A stretch of DNA of 64,000 nucleotides, taken from positions 62,001-126,000 of the forward strand of contig NZ_CABVHU010000008.1 in assembly GCF_902497855.1 (NCBI RefSeq). Reading direction: 5' to 3'. The DNA is from Pseudomonas fluorescens (GTDB taxonomy: Bacteria > Pseudomonadota > Gammaproteobacteria > Pseudomonadales > Pseudomonadaceae). The position numbers and the translations under genes were made by a program. Below, piece by piece: positions 25,849 to 34,918 of the stretch; positions within the stretch are counted from its first letter, which is position 1, and every line of letters begins with the position of its first letter. The notes beneath the pieces are model-generated. The model was not told where the DNA came from. It ran no database searches and worked only from the letters and a program-made list of their open reading frames with translations.

Positions 25849-26603
25849 TGCTCCGACAGGTATTGCTGATATTCCGGCGTACCGGGATAGAGTCGTTTTA
25901 ATTGCAGGCCAAAACTGGCAGCCTTGTCGCGATCTTCAAACACTTTTGCCAGCCGGACGCCGAGCAACAGGCTACGTGCATTTTGCTCGGTGAGCTGGCT
26001 GAAACGGTCGTAATAGTCACGCGCGGGCACATAATGCCTGTCTTCGTAAGACAACTCAGCCATTTCCAGCAAGGCACGTGGTTGTTGGCGATTCAAGCGC
26101 AGGGCTTTTTCCAGTTGTTGCTGGGCCAGGTCACGCTGGCCTAGCCTGGAAGCGGTCATGCCCAGGTTTTCGAATACTCGCGAACGCTCAGGATACAGGG
26201 TATCGGCGGCGGCCTGCTCGAAGCGCTCGTAAGCCTCTTTGTAACGTTTCTGTTCGAAAAGAAAACTGCCGTAGTTATTGAGGATTCGCGCATCGTCGGG
26301 ACGGCCGGACAGCGCCTTGCGAAAATGCTGGTCGGCCAGTTCCGGCTCCATCTCGGCCTGGAACACCAGCCCCAGCGCCGCATTGGCGTCGGGGTCCGAG
26401 CTGTCCAGTTCCAAGGCCTTTTTCAGCGGCACCTTGGCCCGTTCGGTCATGCCCTGTTGCAGGTAGCCAAGCCCCAATTGCACATAGGCGACCCGCGCTT
26501 CATCACGGCCCTTGCTGGTCTTCATCGGGTTGAAATCGCCCGACAGGACACAACCAGTACACAGACTGGCCACCAGCAACAGCAGCGCCAAGCGCAGGGA
26601 CAT
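25845..26603 (-). CDS. pilF: Type IV pilus biogenesis lipoprotein PilF/PilW
   Basis: Pilotin that helps the PilQ secretin reach the outer membrane. It is 252 residues with a lipoprotein signal (SLCTGC, about residue 18) followed by about six TPR units (AYVQLGLGYLQQGMTERAKV, ANAALGLVFQAEMEPELADQ, ILNNYGSFLFEQKRYKEAYE). The location between rlmN and rodZ is the usual Pseudomonas one. Confidence 0.95.
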   Translation of the reverse strand: MSLRLALLLLVASLCTGCVLSGDFNPMKTSKGRDEARVAYVQLGLGYLQQGMTERAKVPLKKALELDSSDPDANAALGLVFQAEMEPELADQHFRKALSGRPDDARILNNYGSFLFEQKRYKEAYERFEQAAADTLYPERSRVFENLGMTASRLGQRDLAQQQLEKALRLNRQQPRALLEMAELSYEDRHYVPARDYYDRFSQLTEQNARSLLLGVRLAKVFEDRDKAASFGLQLKRLYPGTPEYQQYLSEQ

Positions 26604-26615
26604 AGAGATCCTCTC

Positions 26616-27764
26616 TTAATTAGTGTTCGCAGCGTTCTGTGCAATATCGTTTTCGGCGCTCAACTCGCGCACGGCGATATAACGTTCGCTACGACGGGTG
26701 CGATCCAGCACCTGCCCTACCAATTGGCCACACGCGGCATCGATGTCTTCGCCGCGGGTGGTGCGCACGGTGACATTGAAGCCGGCATGGTGAAGCTGAT
26801 CCTGGAAACGACGAATCGCGTTATTGCTCGGACGCTCGTAACCGGAATGCGGGAACGGGTTGAACGGGATCAGGTTGATCTTGCACGGGATGTTCTTGAG
26901 CAGCTCGATCATTTCGACCGCGTGCTCGACCTTGTCGTTGATGTCCTTGAGCAAGGTGTACTCGATGGTCAGCACGCGCTTTTCGCCCAGGGACGACATG
27001 TAGCGCTGGCACGACTCGAGCAGCATCTTCAGCGGATACTTCTTGTTGATCGGCACCAACTGGTTACGCAACGCGTCGTTCGGCGCATGCAGGGACAACG
27101 CCAGGGACACGTCGATGTGCTTGGACAGCTCATCGATCATCGGCACCACGCCCGACGTGGACAGGGTCACGCGGCGCTTGGAGATGCCATAGCCCAGGTC
27201 ATCCATCATCAGGTGCATGGCGGCCACGACGTTGTCGAAGTTCAGCAGCGGCTCACCCATGCCCATCATCACCACGTTGGTGATGGCACGGTCGGCGGTC
27301 GCCGGGATGCTGCCGAACGATTTATTGGCAATCCACACCTGGCCGATGACTTCGGCGGCGGTGAGGTTGCTGTTGAAACCTTGCTTGCCGGTGGAGCAGA
27401 AACTGCAATCCAGGGCACAGCCTGCCTGGGACGAAACGCACAATGTGCCGCGCTTGCCCTGGGGAATGTACACGGTCTCGACGCAGCTGCCGGACGCCAC
27501 GCGCACCACCCACTTACGGGTGCCGTCGGTGGAGATGTCCTCGCTGACGACTTCAGGACCGCGAACTTCGGCAATGACCTTGAGCTTGTCGCGCAAGGCC
27601 TTGCTGACGTTCGTCATGGCGTCGAAATCATCGACGCCAAGGTGGTGAATCCATTTCATTACCTGACCGGCACGGAAACGCTTCTCCCCGATCGAGTCGA
27701 AGAATTTTTCCATTTCCTGTTGAGTCAGACCCAGCAGGTTGGTTTTTACAGTCGATGTAGTCAT
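26616..27764 (-). CDS. rlmN: Dual-specificity 23S rRNA/tRNA C2-adenine methyltransferase
   Basis: Radical-SAM enzyme that methylates A2503 of 23S rRNA and A37 of some tRNAs. It is 382 residues, with the CxxxCxxC cluster motif in CALDCSFCSTG, GMGEPLLNFDNV, and both catalytic cysteines in place (one in GSCVETVYIP-region context, one in AACGQL near residue 357). It is followed by pilF. Confidence 0.96.
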   Translation of the reverse strand: MTTSTVKTNLLGLTQQEMEKFFDSIGEKRFRAGQVMKWIHHLGVDDFDAMTNVSKALRDKLKVIAEVRGPEVVSEDISTDGTRKWVVRVASGSCVETVYIPQGKRGTLCVSSQAGCALDCSFCSTGKQGFNSNLTAAEVIGQVWIANKSFGSIPATADRAITNVVMMGMGEPLLNFDNVVAAMHLMMDDLGYGISKRRVTLSTSGVVPMIDELSKHIDVSLALSLHAPNDALRNQLVPINKKYPLKMLLESCQRYMSSLGEKRVLTIEYTLLKDINDKVEHAVEMIELLKNIPCKINLIPFNPFPHSGYERPSNNAIRRFQDQLHHAGFNVTVRTTRGEDIDAACGQLVGQVLDRTRRSERYIAVRELSAENDIAQNAANTN

Positions 27765-27792
27765 GGATTCACCTTCACTCTTAAGCCAATGC

Positions 27793-28218
27793 TTAGCGAG
27801 TGGTTACTTCAGTAGCTGCGAAGAAGTACGAGATTTCGCGGGCAGCAGCGGCTTCGGAGTCCGAACCGTGTACGGCGTTGGCGTCGATCGAATCAGCGAA
27901 GTCAGCGCGGATGGTACCGGCAGCGGCTTCTTTAGGGTTGGTAGCGCCCATCAGCTCACGGTTCAGAGCGATAGCGTTTTCGCCTTCCAGAACCTGAACG
28001 ACAACCGGACCGGAGATCATGAAAGCAACCAGGTCGTTGAAGAAACCACGAGCGCTGTGCTCAGCGTAGAAGCCTTCAGCTTCGGCTTTGGACAGTTGCT
28101 TCAGTTTCGAAGCTACAACGCGCAGGCCAGCTTTTTCGAAACGAGTGGTGATCTCGCCGATAACGTTTTTTGCAACAGCGTCAGGCTTGATGATGGAGAA
28201 AGTACGTTGAACAGCCAT
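27793..28218 (-). CDS. ndk: Nucleoside diphosphate kinase
   Basis: Balances nucleoside triphosphate pools through a phospho-His. It is 141 residues, full length, with the signature NAVHGSDSEAAAAREISYFF carrying the catalytic His (about 117). GGAG lies 8 bases before ATG 28218. The hairpin upstream contains TATAAT, which may be the -10 of its own promoter. Confidence 0.97.
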   Translation of the reverse strand: MAVQRTFSIIKPDAVAKNVIGEITTRFEKAGLRVVASKLKQLSKAEAEGFYAEHSARGFFNDLVAFMISGPVVVQVLEGENAIALNRELMGATNPKEAAAGTIRADFADSIDANAVHGSDSEAAAAREISYFFAATEVTTR

Positions 28219-28246
28219 GGTGTAACTCCAGAAACGGTAATTTGTG

Positions 28247-28276
28247 AAAAATTAAACCCGCGAATTATACGCGGGT
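28247..28276 (-). terminator. isc operon terminator with embedded ndk -10
   Basis: The minus-strand stem AACCCGCG / CGCGGGTT is followed by TAATTTTTC. The loop reads TATAAT, so the same stretch may serve as the end of isc transcripts and as the ndk promoter core. Confidence 0.75.
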
Positions 28277-28310
28277 TCTTGGGTATTGCCTAACTGCGTA
28301 CGGTGCCGAA

Positions 28311-28511
28311 TCAATCGGCTTCTTCGATCCAGGCGGCCTGAATGGCTTCAAGCACCTTCTCGCCACCGCGTGTCGGATCATCGCTGAACTCCGGCAATGC
28401 CAGCACCCACTTGTGCAAATCGACGAAGTTCACGTAACGCGGGTCCACTTCTGGCTTGGATTCGGCCAGCTGGATCGCGATTTCCAGCACATCAACCCAT
28501 TTCAGACTCAT
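28311..28511 (-). CDS. iscX: Fe-S assembly protein IscX
   Basis: Small acidic adaptor (66 residues) that binds IscS and modulates its rate. The family pattern LKWVDVLEIAIQLAES and DPRYVNFVDLHKWV is clear. It is the last gene of the isc operon, 15 bases after fdx. Confidence 0.95.
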   Translation of the reverse strand: MSLKWVDVLEIAIQLAESKPEVDPRYVNFVDLHKWVLALPEFSDDPTRGGEKVLEAIQAAWIEEAD

Positions 28512-28526
28512 GTCGGTTCCCTTGAA

Positions 28527-28868
28527 TCAGTGCGGCGCTTCGGCCGCATGGTTGAGCGAGTATTTCGGAATTTCGACCGTCAGGTCTTCAGTCCCGACGA
28601 TCGCCTGACAGCCTAGACGCGATTGCGCTTCCAGGCCCCAGGCCCGATCAAGAAAGTCTTCTTCCAGCTCATCGGCTTCTTCCAGCGAGTCAAAACCCTC
28701 GCGGATGATGCAGTGGCAGGTCGTGCAGGCGCAGACGCCGCCACAGGCGCTTTCCATCTCGATGTGGTGCTCATGAGCCAGTTCGAGAATGGACGTACCG
28801 GTCGCGGCCTCCACAACCATGCCCTCAGGGCAAAACTTCTCGTGTGGCAGAAAAATGACCTGCGGCAT
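28527..28868 (-). CDS. fdx: ISC-system [2Fe-2S] ferredoxin
   Basis: Electron donor for cluster assembly on IscU. It is 113 residues. The adrenodoxin-type cysteines CGGVCACTTC (C-x5-C-x2-C counting from the preceding SAC) and the fourth Cys in SRLGCQAI are all present. Start ATG overlaps the hscA stop (ATGA). Confidence 0.96.
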   Translation of the reverse strand: MPQVIFLPHEKFCPEGMVVEAATGTSILELAHEHHIEMESACGGVCACTTCHCIIREGFDSLEEADELEEDFLDRAWGLEAQSRLGCQAIVGTEDLTVEIPKYSLNHAAEAPH

Positions 28869-30733
28869 CAGATATCCTCGATTTCATTCAGGTTGCGCCC
28901 CGACAGAGCGGCTTTCACCGTCAAATCCATGCGGCGGGCAGCAAAAGCATCGGTCACTTGCGACAGACGCTTGGTCTGCTGCTCGATGGCGTACCCATCG
29001 GTGCCTTTCATCAATTCGGTCAGTTCCTGCATCTGCAACTCGATGACCATGCGCTCTTCGGCGTCGAGCAGACGCTCGCCGTCGACATCGAGGGCGGCCT
29101 GCACCGCTTCGACCAGGCGCTGGGCATCGACCTGCTGTTCACGCAGGACACGGGCGACCTTGTCGTCATTGGCGTGCTGGAACGAATCCTTGAGCATCTT
29201 GGCTATTTCACCGTCGGTCAGGCCGTAGGACGGCTTGACCTGGATGCTCGCCTCGACACCCGAACCCAGCTCACGGGCAGCCACGCTGAGCAGACCGTCG
29301 GCATCGACCTGGAAGGTCACGCGAATCTTCGCCGCACCGGCCACCATCGCCGGAATGCCGCGCAATTCGAAGCGCGCCAGGGAGCGGCAGTCGCTGATCA
29401 GCTCGCGCTCGCCCTGCAGCACATGGATCGCCATGGCCGACTGGCCATCTTTGTAAGTCGTGAAATCCTGCGCCCGGGCGACGGGAATGGTGGTGTTGCG
29501 CGGAATCACCTTCTCCATCAGGCCGCCCATGGTTTCCAATCCCAGGGACAACGGGATCACGTCCAGCAGCAGCAATTCGTCACCGTCGCGCTTGTTGCCG
29601 GCGAGGGTATCGGCCTGGATCGCAGCACCAATGGCCACCACTTGATCCGGATCGATTTCGGTCAGCGGCTGGCGACCGAAAGCTTCCGCGACGGCTTCGC
29701 GAACGCGAGGTACGCGTGTCGAGCCACCGACCATGACCACCGCATGCACTTCGTCCAGTTCGATACCGGAATCGCGCACGGCGCGGCGGCAGGCCTTGAG
29801 GCTGCGCGCAACCATCGGCTCGATCAGCGCATTGAAGGCCTCACGGGTCAATTCGGCTTGCCAGTTGCCATACGTCACTTCAACGGAGGAGGCGTTAGTC
29901 AGGGCTTCCTTGGCCGCACAGGCGGTCTGCAACAGATTGCGCTGCACACCCGGGTCCAGGTCGTCCGACAGGCCAGCGCCCTCGATGATCCAGCGAGCGA
30001 TCGCGTGGTCGAAATCATCGCCGCCCAGGGCGCTGTCGCCACCGGTAGCCAGGACTTCGAACACACCGCCGGTCAGGCGCAGGATCGAAATATCGAAGGT
30101 GCCGCCGCCCAGGTCATAAATCGCCACCAGGCCTTCGGCATGCTGGTCCAGACCATAAGCCACAGCAGCAGCGGTCGGCTCATTGAGCAGGCGCAGCACG
30201 TTCAGGCCGGCCAGCTTGGCCGCGTCCTTGGTGGCTTGACGCTGGGCATCGTCGAAATAGGCCGGAACGGTGATCACCGCGCCGACCAGTTCGCCGCCCA
30301 ATGCCTCCTCGGCGCGCTGACGCAGCACCTTGAGGATATCGGCGGACACTTCGACCGGGCTTTTCGGGCCTTGCACGGTGTCGATGAACGGCATGTGCGA
30401 CTCGCCGCCGACAAAGCGGTACGGCAGTTGATCACCCAGCTGCTTGACGTCGGACAGACCGCGACCCATCAAGCGCTTGACCGACAGCACAGTGTTCAAC
30501 GGATCAGAGGAGGCAGCCAGCTTGGCGGATTCGCCCACTTCAACGCGATCAGCGTGATAGCGCACGGCAGACGGCAGGATGACCTGCCCGTCAGCGTCGG
30601 CCAGAGGCTCGGAAAGACCACTGCGCAAGGCAGCGACCAGCGAATTGGTAGTGCCCAAGTCGATCCCCACAGCCAGACGACGCTGGTGCGGTTGAGGACT
30701 TTGGCCGGGTTCGGCGATCTGCAGTAGGGCCAT
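28868..30733 (-). CDS. hscA: Hsp70-type chaperone HscA
   Basis: ATPase chaperone that releases Fe-S clusters from IscU with HscB. It is 621 residues, full length. The N-terminal ATPase has VGIDLGTTNSLVA, IYDLGGGTFDISIL and VGGSTRVPRVREAV; a substrate-binding domain and helical lid follow. It lies between hscB and fdx in the operon. Confidence 0.97.
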   Translation of the reverse strand: MALLQIAEPGQSPQPHQRRLAVGIDLGTTNSLVAALRSGLSEPLADADGQVILPSAVRYHADRVEVGESAKLAASSDPLNTVLSVKRLMGRGLSDVKQLGDQLPYRFVGGESHMPFIDTVQGPKSPVEVSADILKVLRQRAEEALGGELVGAVITVPAYFDDAQRQATKDAAKLAGLNVLRLLNEPTAAAVAYGLDQHAEGLVAIYDLGGGTFDISILRLTGGVFEVLATGGDSALGGDDFDHAIARWIIEGAGLSDDLDPGVQRNLLQTACAAKEALTNASSVEVTYGNWQAELTREAFNALIEPMVARSLKACRRAVRDSGIELDEVHAVVMVGGSTRVPRVREAVAEAFGRQPLTEIDPDQVVAIGAAIQADTLAGNKRDGDELLLLDVIPLSLGLETMGGLMEKVIPRNTTIPVARAQDFTTYKDGQSAMAIHVLQGERELISDCRSLARFELRGIPAMVAGAAKIRVTFQVDADGLLSVAARELGSGVEASIQVKPSYGLTDGEIAKMLKDSFQHANDDKVARVLREQQVDAQRLVEAVQAALDVDGERLLDAEERMVIELQMQELTELMKGTDGYAIEQQTKRLSQVTDAFAARRMDLTVKAALSGRNLNEIEDI

Positions 30734-30784
30734 CGTTATCAGGACTTATCTGTATATCAGGCGTGCGACCGGAGCGGCACTGGG

Positions 30785-31306
30785 TTAATCGTCGAGGCGC
30801 TCTTCTAATTGGCGCACTTCGTAGGTGAGCTTGTCGAGGAACTGCATGCGCCGCATCAGGCGTTCGGCCTGCTCACGTTGCGCTGCATCGTTCCAACAGG
30901 CTGCGAAGCTTTGGTTCAGTTCATCCTGAGCGGTTTTCAGGCGGCGCTTGAACGCTGCAATACCGGCCATGTCGGCACTGTCTTGCAGGTCTTCGAGCTC
31001 TTCACGCAGCTCCATCTGCTGCAGAAGAAAGGCCGGATCATGCACCGTGACCTCCAGCGGCAGCTCGCGACCACCCATGGCGAGCAGGTATCGCGCGCGC
31101 TTGGGGGGACTCTTGAGCGTCTGGTAGGCCTCGTTGAGGCTCGCCGATTGCTCTAGCGCCAGCCGCTGCTCACGCTCGGAAGCGTCGGCAAAGCGGTCTG
31201 GATGAACACCGCGCGCCAACTCACGGTAGCGCGTGGCCAGCTGATCGAGGTCCAGATTGAAACTCGGTTGCAGCTCAAATAAAGCGAAATGACAAGGAGT
31301 ACCCAC
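30785..31306 (-). CDS. hscB: Co-chaperone HscB (J-type)
   Basis: J-domain partner of HscA that brings IscU to the chaperone. It is 173 residues from a GTG start at 31306 (GTPCHFALFELQPSF, the standard HscB beginning) with GAGG about 8 bases upstream. The HPD motif is in GVHPDRF (about residue 36). An upstream in-frame extension would run into iscA and is rejected. Confidence 0.93.
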   Translation of the reverse strand: MGTPCHFALFELQPSFNLDLDQLATRYRELARGVHPDRFADASEREQRLALEQSASLNEAYQTLKSPPKRARYLLAMGGRELPLEVTVHDPAFLLQQMELREELEDLQDSADMAGIAAFKRRLKTAQDELNQSFAACWNDAAQREQAERLMRRMQFLDKLTYEVRQLEERLDD

Positions 31307-31314
31307 AAGAAGCC

Positions 31315-31638
31315 TCAGATATTGAAGCTTTCGCCGCAGCCACATTCACCGCGCACGTTGGGGTTGTTGAACTTGAAGCCTTCGTTCAACCCTTCCTTGA
31401 CGAAGTCGAGCTCGGTGCCGTCCAGGTAGGCCAGGCTTTTCGGGTCGATGATCACTTTCTCGCCGTGACTTTCGAACACCTGGTCCTCTGCAACCACCTC
31501 GTCGACGAACTCCAGCACGTAGGCAAGGCCGGAACAGCCTGTGGTGCGAACACCCAGACGAATCCCTTCACCTTTGCCGCGCCCGTTGAGGGAGCGTCGC
31601 ACGTGTTGAGCTGCCGCTTCTGTCATGCTGATAGCCAT
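31315..31638 (-). CDS. iscA: Fe-S cluster carrier IscA
   Basis: A-type carrier, 107 residues from ATG 31638 (AGGAG upstream). The three conserved cysteines are seen: one in TTGCSGLAYVLEF and two in CGCGESFNI at the end. Position between iscU and hscB is canonical. Confidence 0.96.
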   Translation of the reverse strand: MAISMTEAAAQHVRRSLNGRGKGEGIRLGVRTTGCSGLAYVLEFVDEVVAEDQVFESHGEKVIIDPKSLAYLDGTELDFVKEGLNEGFKFNNPNVRGECGCGESFNI

Positions 31639-31672
31639 CGGTGACTCCTTACTCGTCGCCAATACTTGAAAG

Positions 31673-32059
31673 TCAGATCAAGCCTTTCTTCTGCTTGTAG
31701 TCGCGAACGGCCGCCTTGATGGCGTCTTCGGCAAGTACGGAGCAGTGGATTTTCACTGGCGGCAAGGCCAGTTCTTCGGCCAGCTGAGTGTTCTTGATGG
31801 TCTCTGCTTCATCCAGAGTCTTGCCTTTCATCCACTCGGTCGCCAGGGAGCTGGAGGCGATGGCCGAACCGCAACCGTAGGTCTTGAACTTGGCATCTTC
31901 GATGATGCCGGCTTCGTTGACCTTGATTTGCAGACGCATCACGTCGCCGCACGCCGGAGCGCCGACCATGCCGGTGCCGACATCAGGGTCTTGCGCGTCC
32001 ATCTTGCCGACGTTGCGCGGGTTTTCGTAGTGGTCGATGACCTTTTCGCTGTAAGCCAT
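31673..32059 (-). CDS. iscU: Fe-S scaffold protein IscU
   Basis: Scaffold on which [2Fe-2S] clusters are built. It is 128 residues. The ligands are in PACGDVMRLQI, KTYGCGSAIASSS and IHCSVLAEDAI; the HscA-binding LPPVK motif is intact. Confidence 0.98.
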   Translation of the reverse strand: MAYSEKVIDHYENPRNVGKMDAQDPDVGTGMVGAPACGDVMRLQIKVNEAGIIEDAKFKTYGCGSAIASSSLATEWMKGKTLDEAETIKNTQLAEELALPPVKIHCSVLAEDAIKAAVRDYKQKKGLI

Positions 32060-32142
32060 GATTCTTAATCCTCACTCATCAGAGAGTCGCTCTTGAAGCC
32101 CTGTGCCCGAAGGTTGCAGGGCTGTTGTGCGGCGACTTGAAA

Positions 32143-33357
32143 TCAGTGTGCCGCCCACTCGATTTTCGAAATGTCGACACCGTCTTTGTACATGTCCCAC
32201 AGCGGCGACAAGGTGCGCAGCTTGGTAACGGCCTCGCAGACTTTCTGCGCGGCGTAGTCGATTTCTTCTTCGGTGGTGAAACGGCCGAAGGTGAAGCGAA
32301 TCGAGCTGTGTGCCAGTTCGTCGTTGCGGCCCAGGGCGCGCAGTACGTACGAAGGCTCAAGGGACGCCGAGGTGCAGGCCGAACCGGACGAAACCGCCAG
32401 GTCCTTGAGCGCCATGATCAGCGACTCGCCTTCGACGTAGTTGAAGCTCAGGTTCAGGTTGTGCGGGACGCGGGCGGTCAGGCTGCCGTTGACGTACAGC
32501 TCTTCCAGGTCTTCGACCTGCTTGAAGAAACGGTCGCTCAGGGCTTTGATGCGCACGTTTTCGGCAGCCATGTCTTCCTTGGCTACACGGAAGGCTTCGC
32601 CCATGCCGACAATCTGGTGGGTCGCCAGGGTGCCGGAACGCATGCCACGTTCGTGACCGCCGCCGTGCATGGTCGCTTCGATGCGAACACGCGGCTTGCG
32701 GCTGACGTACAGCGCGCCGATGCCTTTAGGACCGTAGGTCTTGTGGGCAGAGAACGACATCATGTCGACTTTCAGTTTTTGCAGGTCGATCTCGACCTTG
32801 CCAGTGGACTGAGCGGCGTCGACGTGGAACAGAATGCCCTTGGAACGGAGCAACTCGCCGATGGCGGCGATGTCGTTGATGGTGCCGATTTCGTTGTTCA
32901 CGTGCATGATCGAAACCAGGATGGTGTCGTCGCGCAGGGCGGCTTCGACCATCTCAGGCGTCACCAGGCCATCGGTGCGCGGCTCGAGGTAGGTCACTTC
33001 GAAACCTTCACGCTCCAGTTGGCGCATGGTGTCCAGGACAGCCTTGTGCTCGATCTTGGTGGTGATCAGGTGCTTGCCTTTGGTGGCATAGAAATGTGCC
33101 GCACCCTTGATTGCCAGGTTGTCGGATTCGGTGGCACCGGAGGTCCAGACGATTTCACGCGGGTCGGCATTGACCAGGTCGGCGACCTGGCGACGGGCGT
33201 TTTCGACGGACTCTTCAGCTTTCCAGCCGAACACGTGGGAACGGGACGCCGGGTTACCGAAGTTTCCGTCGACCAGCAGGCATTCACTCATCTTTTGCGC
33301 GACACGCGGATCAACCGGGGTGGTCGCAGAGTAATCAAGGTAAATCGGCAATTTCAT
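32143..33357 (-). CDS. iscS: Cysteine desulfurase IscS
   Basis: PLP enzyme that supplies sulfur for clusters and tRNA thiolation. It is 404 residues, full length. PLP lysine in SFSAHKTYGPKG, active-loop Cys in SSGSACTSASLEPS (about 328), and the C-terminus ends DISKIEWAAH as in other IscS. Confidence 0.98.
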   Translation of the reverse strand: MKLPIYLDYSATTPVDPRVAQKMSECLLVDGNFGNPASRSHVFGWKAEESVENARRQVADLVNADPREIVWTSGATESDNLAIKGAAHFYATKGKHLITTKIEHKAVLDTMRQLEREGFEVTYLEPRTDGLVTPEMVEAALRDDTILVSIMHVNNEIGTINDIAAIGELLRSKGILFHVDAAQSTGKVEIDLQKLKVDMMSFSAHKTYGPKGIGALYVSRKPRVRIEATMHGGGHERGMRSGTLATHQIVGMGEAFRVAKEDMAAENVRIKALSDRFFKQVEDLEELYVNGSLTARVPHNLNLSFNYVEGESLIMALKDLAVSSGSACTSASLEPSYVLRALGRNDELAHSSIRFTFGRFTTEEEIDYAAQKVCEAVTKLRTLSPLWDMYKDGVDISKIEWAAH

Positions 33358-33407
33358 GGACTCTCTCCTAAATCAGGCTGGCTGGCGTACCGCTAGCTCT
33401 TTGGCTG

Positions 33408-33899
33408 TCATTCGACGGCGGACGCTTCAATCTTGTCCAGGCGTGGCGCCTTGCTGTTGCAACGGCGCTGATCCTGACGCTGGGCTACTTCTTGCACCTC
33501 ACGGCGAGTGACAAGATCAGCCAAGCTGATACCGCTCAGAAATTCGTGAATCTGCAAGCTCAGGTCGCACCACAAATGGTGGGTCAGGCAGGTATCGCCG
33601 TGATGGCAATCGCCCTGGCCCTGGCACTTGGTGGCATCGACCGATTCGTTTACCGCATCGATCACCTGGGCGACCTGGATGCCCTGCATGTCGCGCGACA
33701 GCTGATAGCCGCCACCTGGGCCGCGGACGCTGGAGACCAGGTTGCTGCGACGCAGCTTGGCGAAAAGCTGTTCGAGGTAGGACAGGGAGATGCCTTGGCG
33801 CTCGGAGATATCGGCCAGGGACACCGGCCCGTGCTGCGCGTGCAACGCCAGGTCAAGCATGGCGGTCACGGCGTATCGGCCTTTTGTAGTCAGTCGCAT
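33408..33899 (-). CDS. iscR: Rrf2-family Fe-S regulator IscR
   Basis: [2Fe-2S] transcription factor that represses the isc operon when clusters are abundant. It is 163 residues from ATG 33899 (MRLTTKGRYAVTAMLDLALH). A winged helix precedes the three cluster cysteines in KCQGQGDCHHGDTC (about 92, 98, 104). It is first in the operon, and an IscR-type box lies over its own promoter. Confidence 0.97.
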   Translation of the reverse strand: MRLTTKGRYAVTAMLDLALHAQHGPVSLADISERQGISLSYLEQLFAKLRRSNLVSSVRGPGGGYQLSRDMQGIQVAQVIDAVNESVDATKCQGQGDCHHGDTCLTHHLWCDLSLQIHEFLSGISLADLVTRREVQEVAQRQDQRRCNSKAPRLDKIEASAVE

Positions 33900-33930
33900 G
33901 GACAATTACCACGGAGTTCGGAATGGGGCG

Positions 33931-33963
33931 AGTATGCAATTCCCGAGTATTTAAGTCAACTAT
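33931..33963 (-). promoter_or_regulatory. iscR promoter with type-1 IscR box
   Basis: On the minus strand TTGACT (33954-33959) and CATACT (33931-33936) are separated by 17 bases. The 25-base stretch at 33939-33963 matches the known type-1 IscR site (ATAGYYGACTxWWWYAxTC...) in most positions: ATAGTTGACT, AAAT, ACTCGGGAAT. It overlaps the -35, as expected for autorepression. Confidence 0.82.
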
Positions 33964-34057
33964 AAGACCTAGTGCTTTAGTCAGGATTACCCGCAAAAGA
34001 GCGGCCGCATCATAGCAAAGGCTGGCGGCGTACAGCCAGTAGAACCGCGTTATCGTT

Positions 34058-34127
34058 CTTCGCGGGCAAGCCTCGCTCCTACAGGGGTTACGCGAATCCT
34101 GTAGGAGCGAGGCTTGCCCGCGAAGGC
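34058..34127. repeat. Inverted REP pair
   Basis: TTCGCGGGCAAGCCTCGCTC and its inverted partner are separated by about 20 bases, between cysE and iscR. Confidence 0.9.
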
Positions 34128-34138
34128 GTCGGCACTGT

Positions 34139-34918
34139 CTAGCCGGCCTGACTCTGATCCTTGTCCTTCACGCAGGCAAAATCTTCTTCGCGCAGCTCAG
34201 GCAGATCCTTGGCACAGTAATCACTGCCCAGATCCTTCAACGCGCCGCACATCCCCTCCAGACGCCCATCGACCGCCTGCAGATGATCGAGCAGCTGATT
34301 AATGGCGCGAGCCACCGGATCCGGCATGTCTTCGCCAACACCATAGGCATCGAAACCGATCTTCTCGGCCATGGCTTTACGCTTGGCGTCCTGCTCTTCA
34401 TCAGGCTTGACGATGATCCGCCCGGGAATGCCGACGACTGTCGCCCCGGCAGGCACCGCCTTGGTCACCACGGCATTGGAGCCGACCTTGGCCCCCGCGC
34501 CCACCGTGAACGGGCCGAGCACCTTCGCACCGGCGCCGACCACCACACCATCTTCCAGTGTCGGGTGACGCTTGCCTTTATTCCAGCTGGTGCCGCCGAG
34601 CGTCACACCTTGATAAAGGGTGACGTCGTCGCCGATCTCGGCCGTTTCCCCGATGACAATGCCCATGCCATGGTCAATAAAGAACCGCCGCCCGACCTTG
34701 GCCCCCGGATGAATCTCGATCCCGGTCAACCAGCGACCGAAGTTCGACACCAGCCGCGCCAGCCATTTCAGCTCGGCGCGCCACAAGGCCGCCGACAGCC
34801 GATGGATCCAGATCGCGTGCATCCCGGGGTAGCAGGTCAGCACTTCAAATGCATTACGTGCCGCCGGGTCTCGGTGGAAAACGCTCTGGATATCTTCTCG
34901 CAAACGCTCGAACATCAT
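34139..34918 (-). CDS. cysE: Serine O-acetyltransferase
   Basis: Makes O-acetylserine, the carbon acceptor for cysteine synthesis. It is 259 residues. An N-terminal helical part (about 1-65) leads into a left-handed beta-helix of hexapeptide repeats (GIEIHPGAKVGRRFFIDHGMGIVIGE... VTLYQGVTLGGT) with the catalytic His-Asp pair in IDHGMG. It starts at the trmJ stop (TAATG overlap). Placement next to isc links cysteine supply with Fe-S assembly. Confidence 0.95.
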   Translation of the reverse strand: MMFERLREDIQSVFHRDPAARNAFEVLTCYPGMHAIWIHRLSAALWRAELKWLARLVSNFGRWLTGIEIHPGAKVGRRFFIDHGMGIVIGETAEIGDDVTLYQGVTLGGTSWNKGKRHPTLEDGVVVGAGAKVLGPFTVGAGAKVGSNAVVTKAVPAGATVVGIPGRIIVKPDEEQDAKRKAMAEKIGFDAYGVGEDMPDPVARAINQLLDHLQAVDGRLEGMCGALKDLGSDYCAKDLPELREEDFACVKDKDQSQAG

